From assembly GCA_963854835.1 (NCBI GenBank), contig OY978529.1, positions 3,754,501 through 3,818,500 on the forward strand: a stretch of 64,000 nucleotides of DNA, in the 5' to 3' direction. Shown here in pieces: positions 54,088-64,000 of the stretch (position 1 is the first letter of the stretch; each line of letters opens with the position of its first letter). Source of the DNA: Megamerina dolium. Its lineage: Eukaryota; Arthropoda; Insecta; Diptera; Megamerinidae. Position numbers and translations under genes: made by a program. The notes under the pieces were generated by a model, which saw nothing but the letters and a program-made list of their open reading frames with translations, made no database searches and was not told where the DNA came from.

Positions 54088-55100
54088 ATGGGCAAAGGAA
54101 AACAAATAGAGTCTGGTGTTAAAGATTTAATAATTAAACACTTTAAAGAAAGCAAATCCTACCGTGATATAGGAAAAATTTTGAATTTGTCCTGTGCAAG
54201 TGTGCAAAACGTAATAAGAAAATATAAAACTTACAAAACAGTGGAAAATAGGCCCAGAACTGGTCGACCAAAAAAACTTTCTCGCCGAGATGTAAACCTT
54301 ATCCTAAGAGAAGTGGCCAAAATCCAAAAATAAGTGCGCCAAAGTTAGCCGGTAGCATTGCTGCGGTGTCAGGCAAACATGTTCACCCAAAAACCGTACA
54401 AAGAGCTTTACGGTATAACGGCTATCGAAGCAGAGTTCCACGTAAAAAACCGCTTATTTCTGGAAAAAATAGACAACTTCGTCTGGATTTTGCAAACAAG
54501 TACAAGGATATGGATGAGGACTTTTGGCGAAGAGTCTTATTCACAGATGAATCTAAATTTAATATTTTTGGCAGCGATGGTCGCGCAAAAATTTGGCGCA
54601 AGTCCGGCACAGCACTTCAAACCAAAAATTTAATACCAACCGTTAACCATGGGGGCGGTAGTGTGATGGTTTGGGGAGCAATTGCAGCAGCGGGCGTGGG
54701 ACACTTGGCTTTTATCGATGGAATAATGGACAAACACGTGTATAAAAGTATATTGGAACAAAATTTGCAGCCTTCTGTGGATAGCATGGGTCTGGGAAGA
54801 TGTTGGATATTTCAACAAGACAACGACCCTAAGCATACCGCGCATTTGGTGAAGGACTGGTTGCTGTATTATGCTCCACGTCAGCTCTGTAGTCCTCCCC
54901 AATCACCGGACTTAAACCCAATTGAACACGCTTGGGAATTATTGGACCGAAAAATCAATCGCGCAGCTTTAAAGAACAAAGAATCCCTTAAAGAGACTCT
55001 GAAAAAGGCCTGGTCAGAAATCAGCACATCCGAAACAGAAAATTTGGTTCTGTCTATGCAGGCAGTCATTGAAGCTCAAGGCGGACCTACCAAATATTAA
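54088..55100 (+). pseudogene. Tc1-like transposase (DD34E), one frameshift
   Basis: Start ATG at 54088 (MGKGKQIESGVKDLIIKHFK). A paired-like N-terminus with two helix-turn-helix regions follows: SYRDIGKILNLSCASVQNVI, the GRPKK motif, then HVHPKTVQRALRYNGY. Catalytic residues: D in FTDESKF (54546-54548), D in QQDNDPKHTA (54819-54821) and E in NPIEHAWELL (54924-54926), with 34 residues between the last two. It ends QGGPTKY, stop at 55098. The only visible lesion is a single missing base in the A run near 54319-54322, which stops the first frame at 54331. The total length of about 337 residues is normal for Tc1 transposases. Confidence 0.95.
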
Positions 55101-55157
55101 TTTAAGTTTAACGTTTTTTAATTAAGCTAAAATCAGCTAAAGAAAGAAAATTTTGTA

Positions 55158-55360
55158 TTGTATTTAAACTTTTGTCCCATGTATTTTTTTAATTTTTGAT
55201 GAATTTTAAGTTATCTATGAAAAAAAGTGAATTGTTTTGGTTTTCGATATTGGTCATTATTCAACTAAAAATAAACTGCATACTTACATTTGTGTTAAAA
55301 TGCTTTATTTTTATTTAAAGCGATGTTTTATGGGTGTATTTAAACTTTAGTCCCTGACTG
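55158..55360. repeat. Right IR/DR of the Tc1-like element
   Basis: Inner motif TTGTATTTAAACTTTTGTCC at about 55160 and outer motif GTGTATTTAAACTTTAGTCC at 55333, ending CTGACTG at 55360. Both are inverted relative to the left end. Confidence 0.85.
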
Positions 55361-55452
55361 TATATAATTATATAACTTCTGTGAGTGTAAAATCGTATGT
55401 ATTTGTACGTGGATACTGTCTAATTTTACTGTCCAAATTTAATATGAACAAT

Positions 55453-55520
55453 AGTACTGGAAAATAAGTTCGGTGGTACCATAAAGACCCTTTCCAGCCA
55501 AAGTCCTCTCTGGGAGAAAA
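55453..55520 (+). mobile_element. SINE subfamily 2, 3' fragment
   Basis: AGTACTGGAAAATAAGTTCG, GTGGTACC and CCAAAGTCCTCTCTGGGAGA match the end of the SINE body and the start of its LINE-like tail, in diverged form. Head and most of the body are missing. Confidence 0.5.
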
Positions 55521-55795
55521 ATCGACAAATAGGAGATGAAATATTTGGTCGACACTCTTCAATTGTTTACCCTCAACATTTCCCTTATACATTTCCATTT
55601 ACACTTTTGCCTATCTCCATTGTTATGGGGACTCTTCGGCAAAATTAATTTTAAAACATCTACAAATCGGCAAATAACCCGATAGCAACTGAGGGATCGC
55701 TTTTAGAGGGTAAAATATATAACTGACACCCATTAATTTTTCTCGAGAATATTTTATTGGAACACATTTACTACCTGTCTACGCATGTTATGGGG
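55520..55795. repeat. Dispersed 120-170 bp repeat, reverse orientation
   Basis: Blocks TTTTAGAGGGTAAAATATAT, ACTGACACCCATTAATTTTT and TTATGGGGACTCTTCGGCAA match the family. Roughly two units. Confidence 0.5.
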
Positions 55796-56375
55796 GATTC
55801 ACCATCATCATCTTATATGGCCATTACAACCCCTTATCGAGTTACGGCCGACCGCAGCAGCTCTCTCCAGGCGTCTTTAATTTGTGCCCGCCTTCTCCAA
55901 TCAGTTACACCTGGTCCTTCCATCAAAAGAATGGCCTTCCTCTCCGTCGTCGTCCAGCGGCTTCCGTTTGAAACACCTTTTTCTCCGGAGCTTCTTCATC
56001 CATACGCCCAACATGGCCAAGCCACCGCAGACATTGTATAGTGATGCGTTGGACTATGTCAATGTCAACGTAGCGCTCGTACAGTTTGTGGTTCATTCGA
56101 ATACGATAGTCGTCATCGATGTGAACAGGATCGAAGATTTTACGAAAAATTGTTCTCTCGAACAACCCAAGCGTGGCTGTATCAGTCTGCGACACAACCC
56201 ATTCATCTGCTCCATAGAGCATCACGAGTATGATGAGCGTCTTGTAGAGTGTCAGGTTTGTCGGGCGAGAGATGGCTCTACCTATTAGCAAGAGTAAGGC
56301 TTCGCTTTATCTTCAGGCTGACATCATTTTCGGTGTGAATGGCGGTGCCAAGGTAAGTAAAATTTTTGACAACTT
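55795..56375 (-). pseudogene. RTE-like retrotransposon 3' end, diverged relative
   Basis: The minus-strand frame 56291-55923 gives LIGRAISRPTNLTLYKTLII, MLYGADEWVVSQTDTATLGL, FERTIFRKIFDPVHIDDDYR and LRWLGHVGRMDEEAPEKKVF, ending RRRRGRPFF. Upstream near 56370 are VKNFTYLGTAIHTENDVS-type residues in another frame. It shares the order of motifs with the LGHVERM family but differs at many positions, so it is a separate lineage. The 3' end TATAAGATGATGATG (minus strand) is near 55800. Confidence 0.83.
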
Positions 56376-56379
56376 AGAA

Positions 56380-56815
56380 AGAATTAGGGGGGAGTACCTA
56401 CAATAAATTACATTAAATTCGCTTCCATCGCTCTGGGTCCCGCTAGAGTAGAGTAGATCCCCTTACTTCTATCTTTACAATTTATAGGCGTTCCCATACA
56501 AAACAAATCTTATAGAAAGTGAAACTCGATATACTTTAATAGCTGCCGTGGTATTGTTACCAGAGATATGAATTATATGACCGTCTCTCCTTAATTTTAT
56601 CTACTTACTTCCTTTTTCTACCACCTAAAAATCTAAGAGCACGTGAAAATTGGGAAAAAGTCTTTTAAGTGCCGAGTGCTCACCTTTCGGGAGATGACAT
56701 ATAAGGCGAAACATATTTACCCTATATTTTTACTTTTTACAGAGGTTTTCCAACAAAATTTATGTTTTCATAAAAGAGAGCCCTCAGTACCAATCATGTT
56801 AAAAAAATAATGATA
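56380..56815. repeat. Dispersed 120-170 bp repeat, reverse orientation
   Basis: Blocks CCGCTAGAGTAGAGTAGATC, ATAGGCGTTCCCATACAAAA, ATATGAATTATATGACCGTC and TTTACAGAGGTTTTCCAACA are spaced as in other arrays. About three decayed units. Confidence 0.5.
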
Positions 56816-56817
56816 AA

Positions 56818-56937
56818 TTTATAAATATGTGATACTTATAATCCCCGAAGAGGTCTTTGGACGAGCTCCTTTTCAAGTACTGGTGTGCGTGTTAAATTTT
56901 TGGATAGTATTAAAAGGGACCTATTTACTCGTCAACC
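56818..56937 (-). mobile_element. SINE subfamily 1, 3' portion only
   Basis: ATAAATATGTGATACTTATA, TCTTTGGACGAGCTCC, TGGTGTGCGTGTTAAATTTT and AAAGGGACCTATTTACTCG match the minus-strand end of other copies. It breaks off after the GGACCTA block, so the tRNA head is missing. Confidence 0.8.
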
Positions 56938-57426
56938 AGAGAGTTGCGACGTGAAATTTACTCTTCCCAGAGGCTAATGCATTGATCAGAATTCACTATT
57001 TATTATTAAGATTATGAAGCACAGCGACCTGAAGATCTTTTGTGCACAGAGTTCATTAAGCTAATTCACAAAATCACTGCGTGCGAAAGTCTTACACTGA
57101 TGATTTTGAAAAAAAGTAAAATCCTGTAATATTTTACTTTTTTTCCAATATATTCTTGAAGCCAACTTTTTCATAAACCCAAATTAAACTATATTTGAAA
57201 TATGTCAATTGAAATATGTCAATCCGAGAATTATATATTCAAGGGGCTTTCTCGAATTTTATCAAAAAGTAGATGGACAAGTCCCACAATTAGTGGAACG
57301 AGAGTCGAATTTACACTCATTGGTTAAACCATAAGATAAATTAAGGCAGTTTGCCTTGGATTTAACGGATGACAACTATTTACAGTGCTTTCATTAATCA
57401 AAACGTATGACACTTATCAAAACAGA
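56938..57426. other. Spacer without a gene
   Basis: No coding or repeat feature recognised. ATTGAAATATGTCAAT is repeated twice near 57196-57222. Confidence 0.5.
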
Positions 57427-57427
57427 T

Positions 57428-58945
57428 TTAAGGGGAGGAATAGGTTTCAAAAAATTTGTTTTCGAATCTTTTTCTATAATGAATGCATAATATCTCAAGA
57501 ATGTTGTGTCTAAATTTTAAGTCAATCGGAGCAAAATTGACGAAGTTATGACTTTTTTTATGGCTACCTGACTCGAGCTCGCTCTTGTTACCAGGCAGCT
57601 GGCTCAATTTCTATAGAATTCCTTACCTTTACCTCTATTTTTCTTTATAGAAATTTGAAAACGAGTACAACTGTGCTTAGACCTTTATTGAAAGTAATGC
57701 TGTCTGGTAAAGGGAAGCTTATGGCTAAAATTATTGATAAATTGACGGTAAACTACAGTTTGGCTATTAGACATCACTCTGATTCCGTGGAAAATAAGAA
57801 AGAATGCTATCTGGTCAACGTTCTTCCACTATAGTTCGGCGGAGGAGAATCCACAGCATGAAAAATGCCCGAACTGCGTGGACTCCTAGTGCGATTAGCA
57901 AAAAGCTGCAGCTACGAATGCATTAGAGTCGTTTAAACATACGTACAGTGCTCTTCCCAAGAATGTTTTGGATGCCATCAAGCCCATCTATGAAGATCTG
58001 AGCAAATATGCCCTACTGGAGCAATGTATTGGAGGCTTTACGCAGAACAACAATGAGATTAATGAATGAACCAACTTATTTGGAAAATCTCACCAAAGCA
58101 CTTGGGAGAAACCTCAGTAATCGTTGAGATTGCATCTTATGTGGCAACCTGTGTCTTCAATAAAGGTGCTTTTGCTTATCTAATCTTCATGCAAGACATG
58201 GGACTCAATAGTGGACCAAACGTTCATGAGTGGGCGCGATCAAATGACTCCATGCATATAGGCCGAAGCTGAAAAACAAACAAAAAAAGGCAGGATTCAT
58301 CGTAGACAAGAGCCAAAAAATGCTTTAGACATTATGGATGATTGCAACGTCCTTTATGGACCTGGCAACGATGATTCGGTAAGCCGATAGAACTCACTTA
58401 TGAATGTTTCATCCCGTCCCTTATAACTTGAAAACCACTGCACCGATCGTTTTGAAATTTTAAACACTATTTCTATACATAATTTACGAGATAACGCTAG
58501 ACAGTTTTTTTTTCTCAAATTTGTTAATATTTTTCATTTTACAATAACAATTTAACCGATTTTTTTTTAGCAAAAAATCGCGTTTTTTTTCTTCAAAATG
58601 TTCCCAAAAAGTGGTAAATTTAAATTTCGAAAAACCGTCCCCAGCGCTACGTGAGCAAAGCGATTATCTAACGATATAATTTTGATTTTTTTAATTTCAG
58701 ATAATCCAGCACCGATTTATGAGGGACACCGCAAATTTCCCTTATTTTCGAGACGCTCCAGTATAATTGCTGCCATTGCTGTATTTTTTAATATTTATCT
58801 ATGAAAATTTTACACAATATTCTTCAAATGTCATACTATAATGTACAATTGGTTTGAATAAATAGATTTTAACTGTTTCATAAAAAAAAAAATCACAAAA
58901 ATGTGCCTTTTTTTTTTACACGAATTAACCCTATTCCACCCTTAA
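57428..58945 (+). mobile_element. Mutator-like element relic with short inverted ends
   Basis: The left end TTAAGGGGAGGAATAGG (57428) and right end CCTATTCCACCCTTAA (ending 58945) are imperfect inverted repeats that enclose the transposase-like coding relic. A 3' untranslated region with AATAAA at about 58857 follows the coding part. No convincing 8-9 bp target duplication was found, so the boundaries are tentative. Confidence 0.5.
57620..58395 (+). pseudogene. Mutator-like transposase-domain fragment
   Basis: Pieces in three frames: MLSGKGKLMAKIIDKLTVNY, SLAIRHHSDSVENKK, then EENPQHEKCPNCV-type sequence, ATNALESFKHTYSALPKNVL and DAIKPIYEDLSKYALLEQCI, GGFTQNNNE. The frame 58066-58272 continues MNQLIWKISPKHLGETSVIV and FMQDMGLNSGPNVHEWARSN. 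This order (KLT-NY-LAIR, CP, FTQNNNE, W-ISPK, GLNSGPN) resembles a transposase domain found in many insect repeats and assigned, to my knowledge, to the Mutator group. The name rests on recognition, not on a search. It is heavily frameshifted. Confidence 0.58.
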
Positions 58946-59347
58946 GTACCTACTCGTATGATATGAAATGACAATTTCCAAAGAACATAGGTGATATTAA
59001 TGAGCCATAGTTGAACATTTTATTGAAATGATATTATTATTGAATAGGATACATAGGCAGAATAGTGTTTGTTTGTTCATTTAATATGTATTATTTTTAT
59101 TCTGAAAATTGTGATCACAATAAAAATAGACATTTCGATCACAATTAAAATCAATGAAGTGTTAAATCACTATGAATGTAGAATTATACAAATAAAATAC
59201 ATGTACATATTCATCTATATAGTATAGCCGATATACATATCTGTATATCAATACCAAGCTTCCACATACTATTTGCAACACCGTGAATCAATGCAATGTT
59301 TAGTTTCAATTTATATTTTAATCAGCATTAAAATAATAAAATAATCA

Positions 59348-59383
<36 letters not shown>

Positions 59384-59971
59384 ATATAAATAAAGCGATT
59401 TACAATAAATTTGACATAACCTAAATACGAGTACATACACAGGCATATGGACATCAATACATTTCCATTAAAAAGAAACTAAAAATCAGCTAAACTGCCC
59501 AATCCAACTGTCCACTCAACTCGCATTGTATTTTTGCAATAAAATCCCATATGGAAATGGTACAAAGAAATTATTTCAAATGTGTTAATATGTACGAGTA
59601 TATGCAGGTACATATTTGGGATAAAATATGGTGAAATGAAGGTATAGTAGTACAATAAAGTGAAAGTGAATGGTGAGTTAGAACAAAAACAAAATTTAGT
59701 CCAAAAAATAAAAGGTTGTTTAGTGTGTCATACAAAAAAAAAAAATAATAATAATAATATTTTTATTGATGTTGTTGTTGTAATCGACTGAACCATCATC
59801 CGTAAATACCAGCACTTCTCCATGTGAAAAGTGCATTGAAGCGATTTCAAGTATCCACAATATATACACCATTTATTTGTTGTTCTTTGTTTTAGCTTTC
59901 ATATTCTTTTTAATGTAGAAGCTTTCATACAAAAAAAAAAAAAAAAAAACAAAAAAAAAAAAAAAAAAAAA
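58946..59971. repeat. Spacer with simple repeats, no gene
   Basis: (CAA)11-12 at about 59350-59382, (AAT)n at 59743-59761 and two poly(A) tracts at about 59932-59970. No coding motif. Confidence 0.65.
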
Positions 59972-59984
59972 CAGGGTGGACCAT

Positions 59985-60630
59985 AGTGGTGTTTTTTTTA
60001 GATCATATGTCATTTTTACAATGACAGCTTTTTCCCAATGGAAATTTTGTCAGAAAGTCAGTCAGTCAGTTGGTATCACATCTACGCGGAACGAAATGAA
60101 TCGTTTTACGCACGAACAACGTTGGAAAATAATGCTTATTTCCAAAAATCAATGATGTGAAGTCCAAACCGTGAGTCTCTTGAAAATAATTTTCTGACGA
60201 AGTGCATTTTCATCTCGGCGGCTACGTTAATAAGTAAAACTGCCGCTCCTGGGGATCCAAAAACGTCCAGATAATCGTCAAGTAGCCAATGGATTTTCAG
60301 AAGGTGACAGTTTAGTGAGGATTTTGGAGCTTTGGCTGCTGAAAGCCATTTTGTTCAAAGGTGAGCGCTATAGAGTCATAATAAACGATTTTTTGCGATC
60401 CAAGTTCGCCAAATTCGCCAAAATCATGTTATCAGCCGACTCGGCAATGTCAATTGGCCACCTGGGAGCTGCGATTTGACGCTGTTGGATTTTTTTTGTA
60501 AGGTACCATGAAGGATCGATGTTATGTGCACAATCCATTAATGATTCAAATCCTTAAGGTGAGTATCGAGCAAGTCATTCGCGAAATGGGGCCAGAAATC
60601 GTCTCCCAGGTCTTGGAAGACTAAGTGGAA
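59985..60630 (+). pseudogene. IS630/mariner transposase relic, DD41D-like
   Basis: A short start, MNRFTHEQRWKIMLISKNQ, lies at about 60088. A later piece reads VHFHLGGYVNK near 60200-60230, equivalent to the SDEAHFWLNGYVNK segment of the copy at 26756. The C-terminal side includes VHNPLMIQILK, VSIEQVIREMGPEIVSQVLE near 60525-60620. The middle has deletions, and the catalytic residues cannot be read with confidence. A CAGGGTGG end-like motif is at about 59972. Confidence 0.6.
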
Positions 60631-60644
60631 GATTAAGTGACTAA

Positions 60645-60705
60645 AGTGATGTCGCAAGGGTTCTGCCATTCGGAGCCGACTAATATAAGTAGGTCCTAGT
60701 ATATC
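60645..60705 (+). mobile_element. SINE fragment (middle of the body)
   Basis: AAAGTGATGTCGCAAGGGTT, CTGCCATTCGGAGCCGACTA and ATATAAGTAGGTCC match the plus-strand body. Neither the head nor the tail is present. Confidence 0.7.
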
Positions 60706-61062
60706 AAATATATCACTTGACTACTGGGTATCTTACTTTTATGTCAGGCTATTTATATTCATATCGAAGGATATCATATAAACACTATAAAATATCATTA
60801 GTTTTTATTGTCTTCTCACTGATATGTGTTGTATGTTTACACAAAGGGTGATCCTCCGGTTGTGTTATTCTTAAAAATTCTGTCAAATAAACAACATGCA
60901 ATATTTATTGTAAATGTTGTCCCTTCTTATCTATTTGGGGGTTGAAATGCTAGTCAGATCCATATTTATTTATTTTCTGAATAGCAAAAGCACACAATAA
61001 AAAGAGATGGAGATGGAGATGGACCAGAGTTCTAAGTTGCTGAATACAATTACCTAAAAATC
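60706..61062. other. Spacer without a gene
   Basis: Nothing recognisable apart from a GAGATG repeat near 61001-61021. Confidence 0.5.
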
Positions 61063-61064
61063 TA

Positions 61065-61500
61065 ACTTCGAAAACCTTCAAAAGTAACCGAAAAACGTCT
61101 ATTCCCCTATCCCTACCCCTTTATTCTCTATCCTTACTTGTTAGAGAGGCAACGCTCGAAAATTAGCTTAAAAGCATCCGAAATAATGCCTTGATTGTCT
61201 AATAATCGCACCTTGAGAGACTGAAGACGAAAATATCTTCTGTTGTCAATTGTTAAACAGGTAAGGTTACAAAGTTCTGAGTGAGAACTGATGACCAGAC
61301 AGATGGTCATTCTGCATCAATTCTTCGGTGAATTGTTTCTTTTAAGAGTAAAGCTGTGTGTTGCGCACATTTTTCGAAACCACCCTAATATTCTCGACAG
61401 AACGCATCGACCAAAGGAGAAAATATCTTTTGTTGTCAATTAATGTCCCTACTCATGAATTTTTAAAATGAATTTTTGTTAAACAGGCAAGGTTGGTGCG
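61065..61500. repeat. Dispersed repeat unit and a short direct duplication
   Basis: At 61075-61215, TCTATCCTTACTTGTTAGAG, AGGCAACGC and AAAATTAGCTTAAAAGCATC match the 120-170 bp family in reverse orientation. GAAAATATCTTCTGTTGTCA at about 61229 and GAAAATATCTTTTGTTGTCA at about 61420 start a direct repeat that resumes as GTTAAACAGG-AAGGTT; the second copy carries about 36 extra bases. Confidence 0.5.
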
Positions 61501-61559
61501 TTAGTTTTACGGAAATTTATATTATTTTCAGAATGAACGATATTTAGTAAAATTTCTTT

Positions 61560-62770
61560 ATTAATCTGTACCTCGCGTTATATAAGTGCGATCGGGTCAC
61601 GCTAGATGACGTTATGAAGACAGGATTTCGCACTAAATTAATTTTTCAGGTAGTTTTGTGATTGCTTGACTCAGTATTGTTCGAGCACGCGTCAAAGATG
61701 GACACCAGTAAAGATTAAATACGCCATATTTTACAGTTTCTCTTCGATAAAGGCGAAAACGCAAGCCAGATGACTGAAAATGTGAATAGTGTTTAAGGTC
61801 CTGAAACTGTAACAACCAATCACAATTTTGGTTTCATCGATTCTGTTCCGATAATTTTGATGTCAAAGATGCACCAAGCTCTGGAAGGCCAATTGTCGAA
61901 AATATCGATAAAATAATGAAAATCATCGAGTCTGACCGTCATGTAAGCACTGTTTCTATCACCCAGGAGCTAAACATTGCACAAAAACCGTTTGGAACAA
62001 TTTAAATAAGGCTGGATACAAAAAGAAGCTCGATGTATGGGTGCCACCTCATGGACCGAATTTTCATCTGCGAATCGCTGCTGAATCGCAACAAAATCGA
62101 TCCATATCTGAAGTGGATGGCTACTGGTGATGAAAAGTGGATCACTTACGACAACCTCAAGTGAAAACAGCCGTGGCCGAATTGCGGTGAGGCGGCACAA
62201 ACGGTGACCAAGCCAGGATTGACGGTCAGGAAGGTTTTGCTATGTGTTTGGTGGGATTGGCAGGAAATCATCTACTATGAGCTGCTCCTCTACACCCGAA
62301 CTCTTAATTCGGACCTGTACTGTCAACAATTGGACCGTCTGAAGGAAGCAATCGCCCAGAAGCGGCCAGCTTTGGCCAATAGGAGAGGAATTGTATTCCA
62401 TCAGGACAACGCCAGGACACACACATCGATAGTGACTCGCCAAAAGCTCTGGGAGCTTAGTTGGGAGATTCTTATGTATCCACCTTATAGTCCGGTCCTG
62501 GGACCAAGTGAGTGCTACCTGTTTCTGTCTATGGCGAATGATTTTGCTGGTGAAAAATTCGCCTCAAGAAAATCGTTTGTGAAAATCGACTGTCTCAGTT
62601 TTTTGCCAATAGGGTTTCTATGAGAGTGGCATTATAAAGTTACCTGCAAAATGGCAACAAGTTACCGAACAAGACGGTGCATATTTGACCTAAATCGGAT
62701 CATTCTAACTATGCTAAATAAAACCTTCAATTTAATGCAAAAATAATGGATCACTTTTTACTAGACCTTA
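61560..62770 (+). mobile_element. mariner transposon, 5' end missing
   Basis: Same family as 39032-40212. The right end CTTTTTACTAGACCTTA stops at 62770 before TA. The left side starts within the leader (AATCTGTACCTCGCGTTATA), lacking the terminal repeat, and matches the leader of the other copy in reverse complement. With one end lost it should be immobile. Confidence 0.88.
61700..62623 (+). pseudogene. mariner (DD34D) transposase
   Basis: The N-terminal part is frameshifted (MDTSKD, then FDVKDAPSSGRP in another frame). The catalytic half is open from 62204 to 62623: MTKPGLTVRKVLLCVWWDWQ, EIIYYELLLYTRTLNSDLYC, RRGIVFHQDNARTHTSIVTR and MYPPYSPVLGPSECYLF. From D of QDNA, 34 residues lead to a glutamate where mariners have the third aspartate (PSDY here PSEC), so the site is altered. 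The C-terminus ends SFLPIGFL at 62621, earlier than related copies. Confidence 0.85.
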
Positions 62771-62772
62771 TA

Positions 62773-64000
62773 TGGAATTCCCGGACAGAATAATATGTAT
62801 ATATTGTGTATAAAAAAAATAACCCGATGTCCCATCCTTTATATTTTACCATTTGGTATACTTTTAGACAGTATTTCCTTTTTTTTGGAATTTTAACCTT
62901 TAGTGTTATTTCTCGTTTTACATGGATTGAATAGCAACAGCTGCCTATATAACTGGGTGTACGTAGAAAATTTAAACAGGACCATGGGTACCAACTCTTT
63001 TAACATTATTTTCTCCGAAGTTTGTCTTTCAGAAGTTCAACGCCATTCAAAATACAAAATGCGTTTCAACATTAAGCAAATACAAGAACCCATCATCATT
63101 AGCCGGGACATAAACACAAACTCGTTACATCAATCAACCAATCGGACTGTTTTGTTGCACTTGTTGTTAAATATGTTAAATATGTTGTTGTTGTTGTTGT
63201 GTTGTTTATCATTCTTATTTCAATTTTTTTTGCACTTCTTTCTAAAAGGGTTGTGTTGTTGTTGCTCATTCAACTACAATAATATGCATTGGTATATATT
63301 TAGTCAAAGTGGTTTATGGTAATGGCTACATATGTGATGTAGTTTGGGGTGTAAATCGAATCGAAAAAACCAGTTCAAGCAATAGCCATTAGTTGCGGCT
63401 GAATTGGCGCCCATTTACTACATTTTAACACATTTAAATATTTTATATAAATACTCACACACTCGTATACATGCCATGGTGTACGTACCATACATATCTG
63501 CTTGCACATACGTTTGAGTACGTTTGTATATTGTATGCCAATAATTTCAATTCACACTACATATAATACATGCATTGAACACCAACCTTCTCACCTCTCG
63601 CTCGCTCTGTTTGTCCTTCATACCAGTTGAACCATTTTGTTTTTTTTTTTTTGGTTCAATTTCAATTTCATTCGCTCATTGATTCGTTTACTCGTTTTTG
63701 GTCAATTTGAAACTATATGGATTTTGCACATGTTTATTATTATTTTTTTCTACAAAACCCTTTCTATTATTATTGTAATTTTTGTTGTTGCAAATGTTAT
63801 ATTAAAAAAAAATTTTTTTTTTTTACTATTTTTCTAACATTTTATTTTTATTTCTATTTATTTGCACATTTCTTCATGTTTCAATTGGTTTTGGTACATT
63901 TCATTTCATTTCATTTGATTTCATTTGATTTTCAATTCAATTTTATTATGGTTCCTTTGCTTTTGCTATATTTTTGCATGATTTGACAATGTGATACCCC
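62773..64000. other. AT-rich spacer to the window end
   Basis: GTT repeats near 63184-63200, long T runs near 63638-63652 and 63818-63824, and TTTCATTTCATTTCATT near 63898-63930. The open frames are F/Y/L-rich low complexity. I see nothing that supports a gene. Confidence 0.6.

Larger units (their letters stand above)
53754..55360 (+). mobile_element. Tc1-like transposon, nearly intact (1607 bp), with IR/DR ends
   Basis: Flanked by TA on both sides. The outer ends CAGTCAGGGACTAAAGTTTA at 53754 and its inverted partner ending 55360 are identical for at least 29 bases. A second related motif, GGACAAAAGTTTAAATACAA, lies inside at about 53936 and, inverted, at about 55160-55180. Two direct motifs per end is the IR/DR arrangement known from Sleeping Beauty, Minos and related Tc1 elements. 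The coding region lies between the inner repeats. Confidence 0.95.

Noticed and set aside
63637..63986. F/Y-rich frames resembling membrane proteins
   Set aside because: They arise from poly(T) and TTTCAT repeats; no start context or motif supports a gene.

Overview
The window looks like transposon-dense intergenic or intronic DNA from an insect, most likely a brachyceran fly. The support is indirect: AT-rich DNA full of short CA, CAA and GA microsatellites, many mariner/IS630/Tc1 transposase relics, RNase H-bearing I/R1-type and RTE-like non-LTR retrotransposons, and a tRNA-derived SINE. No rRNA, standalone tRNA, CRISPR or bacterial gene organisation is visible, and nearly every protein-coding signal is a broken mobile element. 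One stretch (12117-12455, minus) has the base composition and donor splice site of a possible host exon, but I cannot name it.

Layout. 1-5.1 kb: RNase H LINE tails, an RTE-like fragment and a DD37D-type transposase relic split by a SINE. 5.1-13.5 kb: noncoding DNA with decayed tandem repeats, a mariner relic, a mariner-derived MITE, a foldback element with repeated TGACGTCA sites, the candidate exon and an R1-clade reverse transcriptase fragment. 13.5-23.6 kb: three SINEs, a 280-bp duplication, a second MITE, a DD37E transposase relic and two RNase H LINE tails. 25.1-28.2 kb: one DD41D-type transposon with intact ends, filled with nested insertions. 28.4-37.3 kb: LINE fragments, the best-preserved RTE-like element and mixed mariner pieces. 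39-43.3 kb: a complete-ended mariner, two RTE-like types and a well-bounded SINE. 45-52.4 kb: a Tc1 relic, a second long RTE-like copy, a full SINE of a second subfamily, a transposon split by a LINE, and a third MITE. 53.7-55.4 kb: a nearly intact Tc1 element. 55.4-62.8 kb: dispersed repeats, a Mutator-like relic, an IS630 relic and a third mariner.

The most coherent biological story is the SINE family. It has a tRNA-like head with A and B boxes, clear 12-15 bp target duplications, and two 3' tail types. Both tails share a stem-loop and a CCACATA block with the 3' ends of RNase H LINEs in the same window, which points to the LINE enzymes that probably mobilised it. Nested insertions let part of the order of events be read directly.
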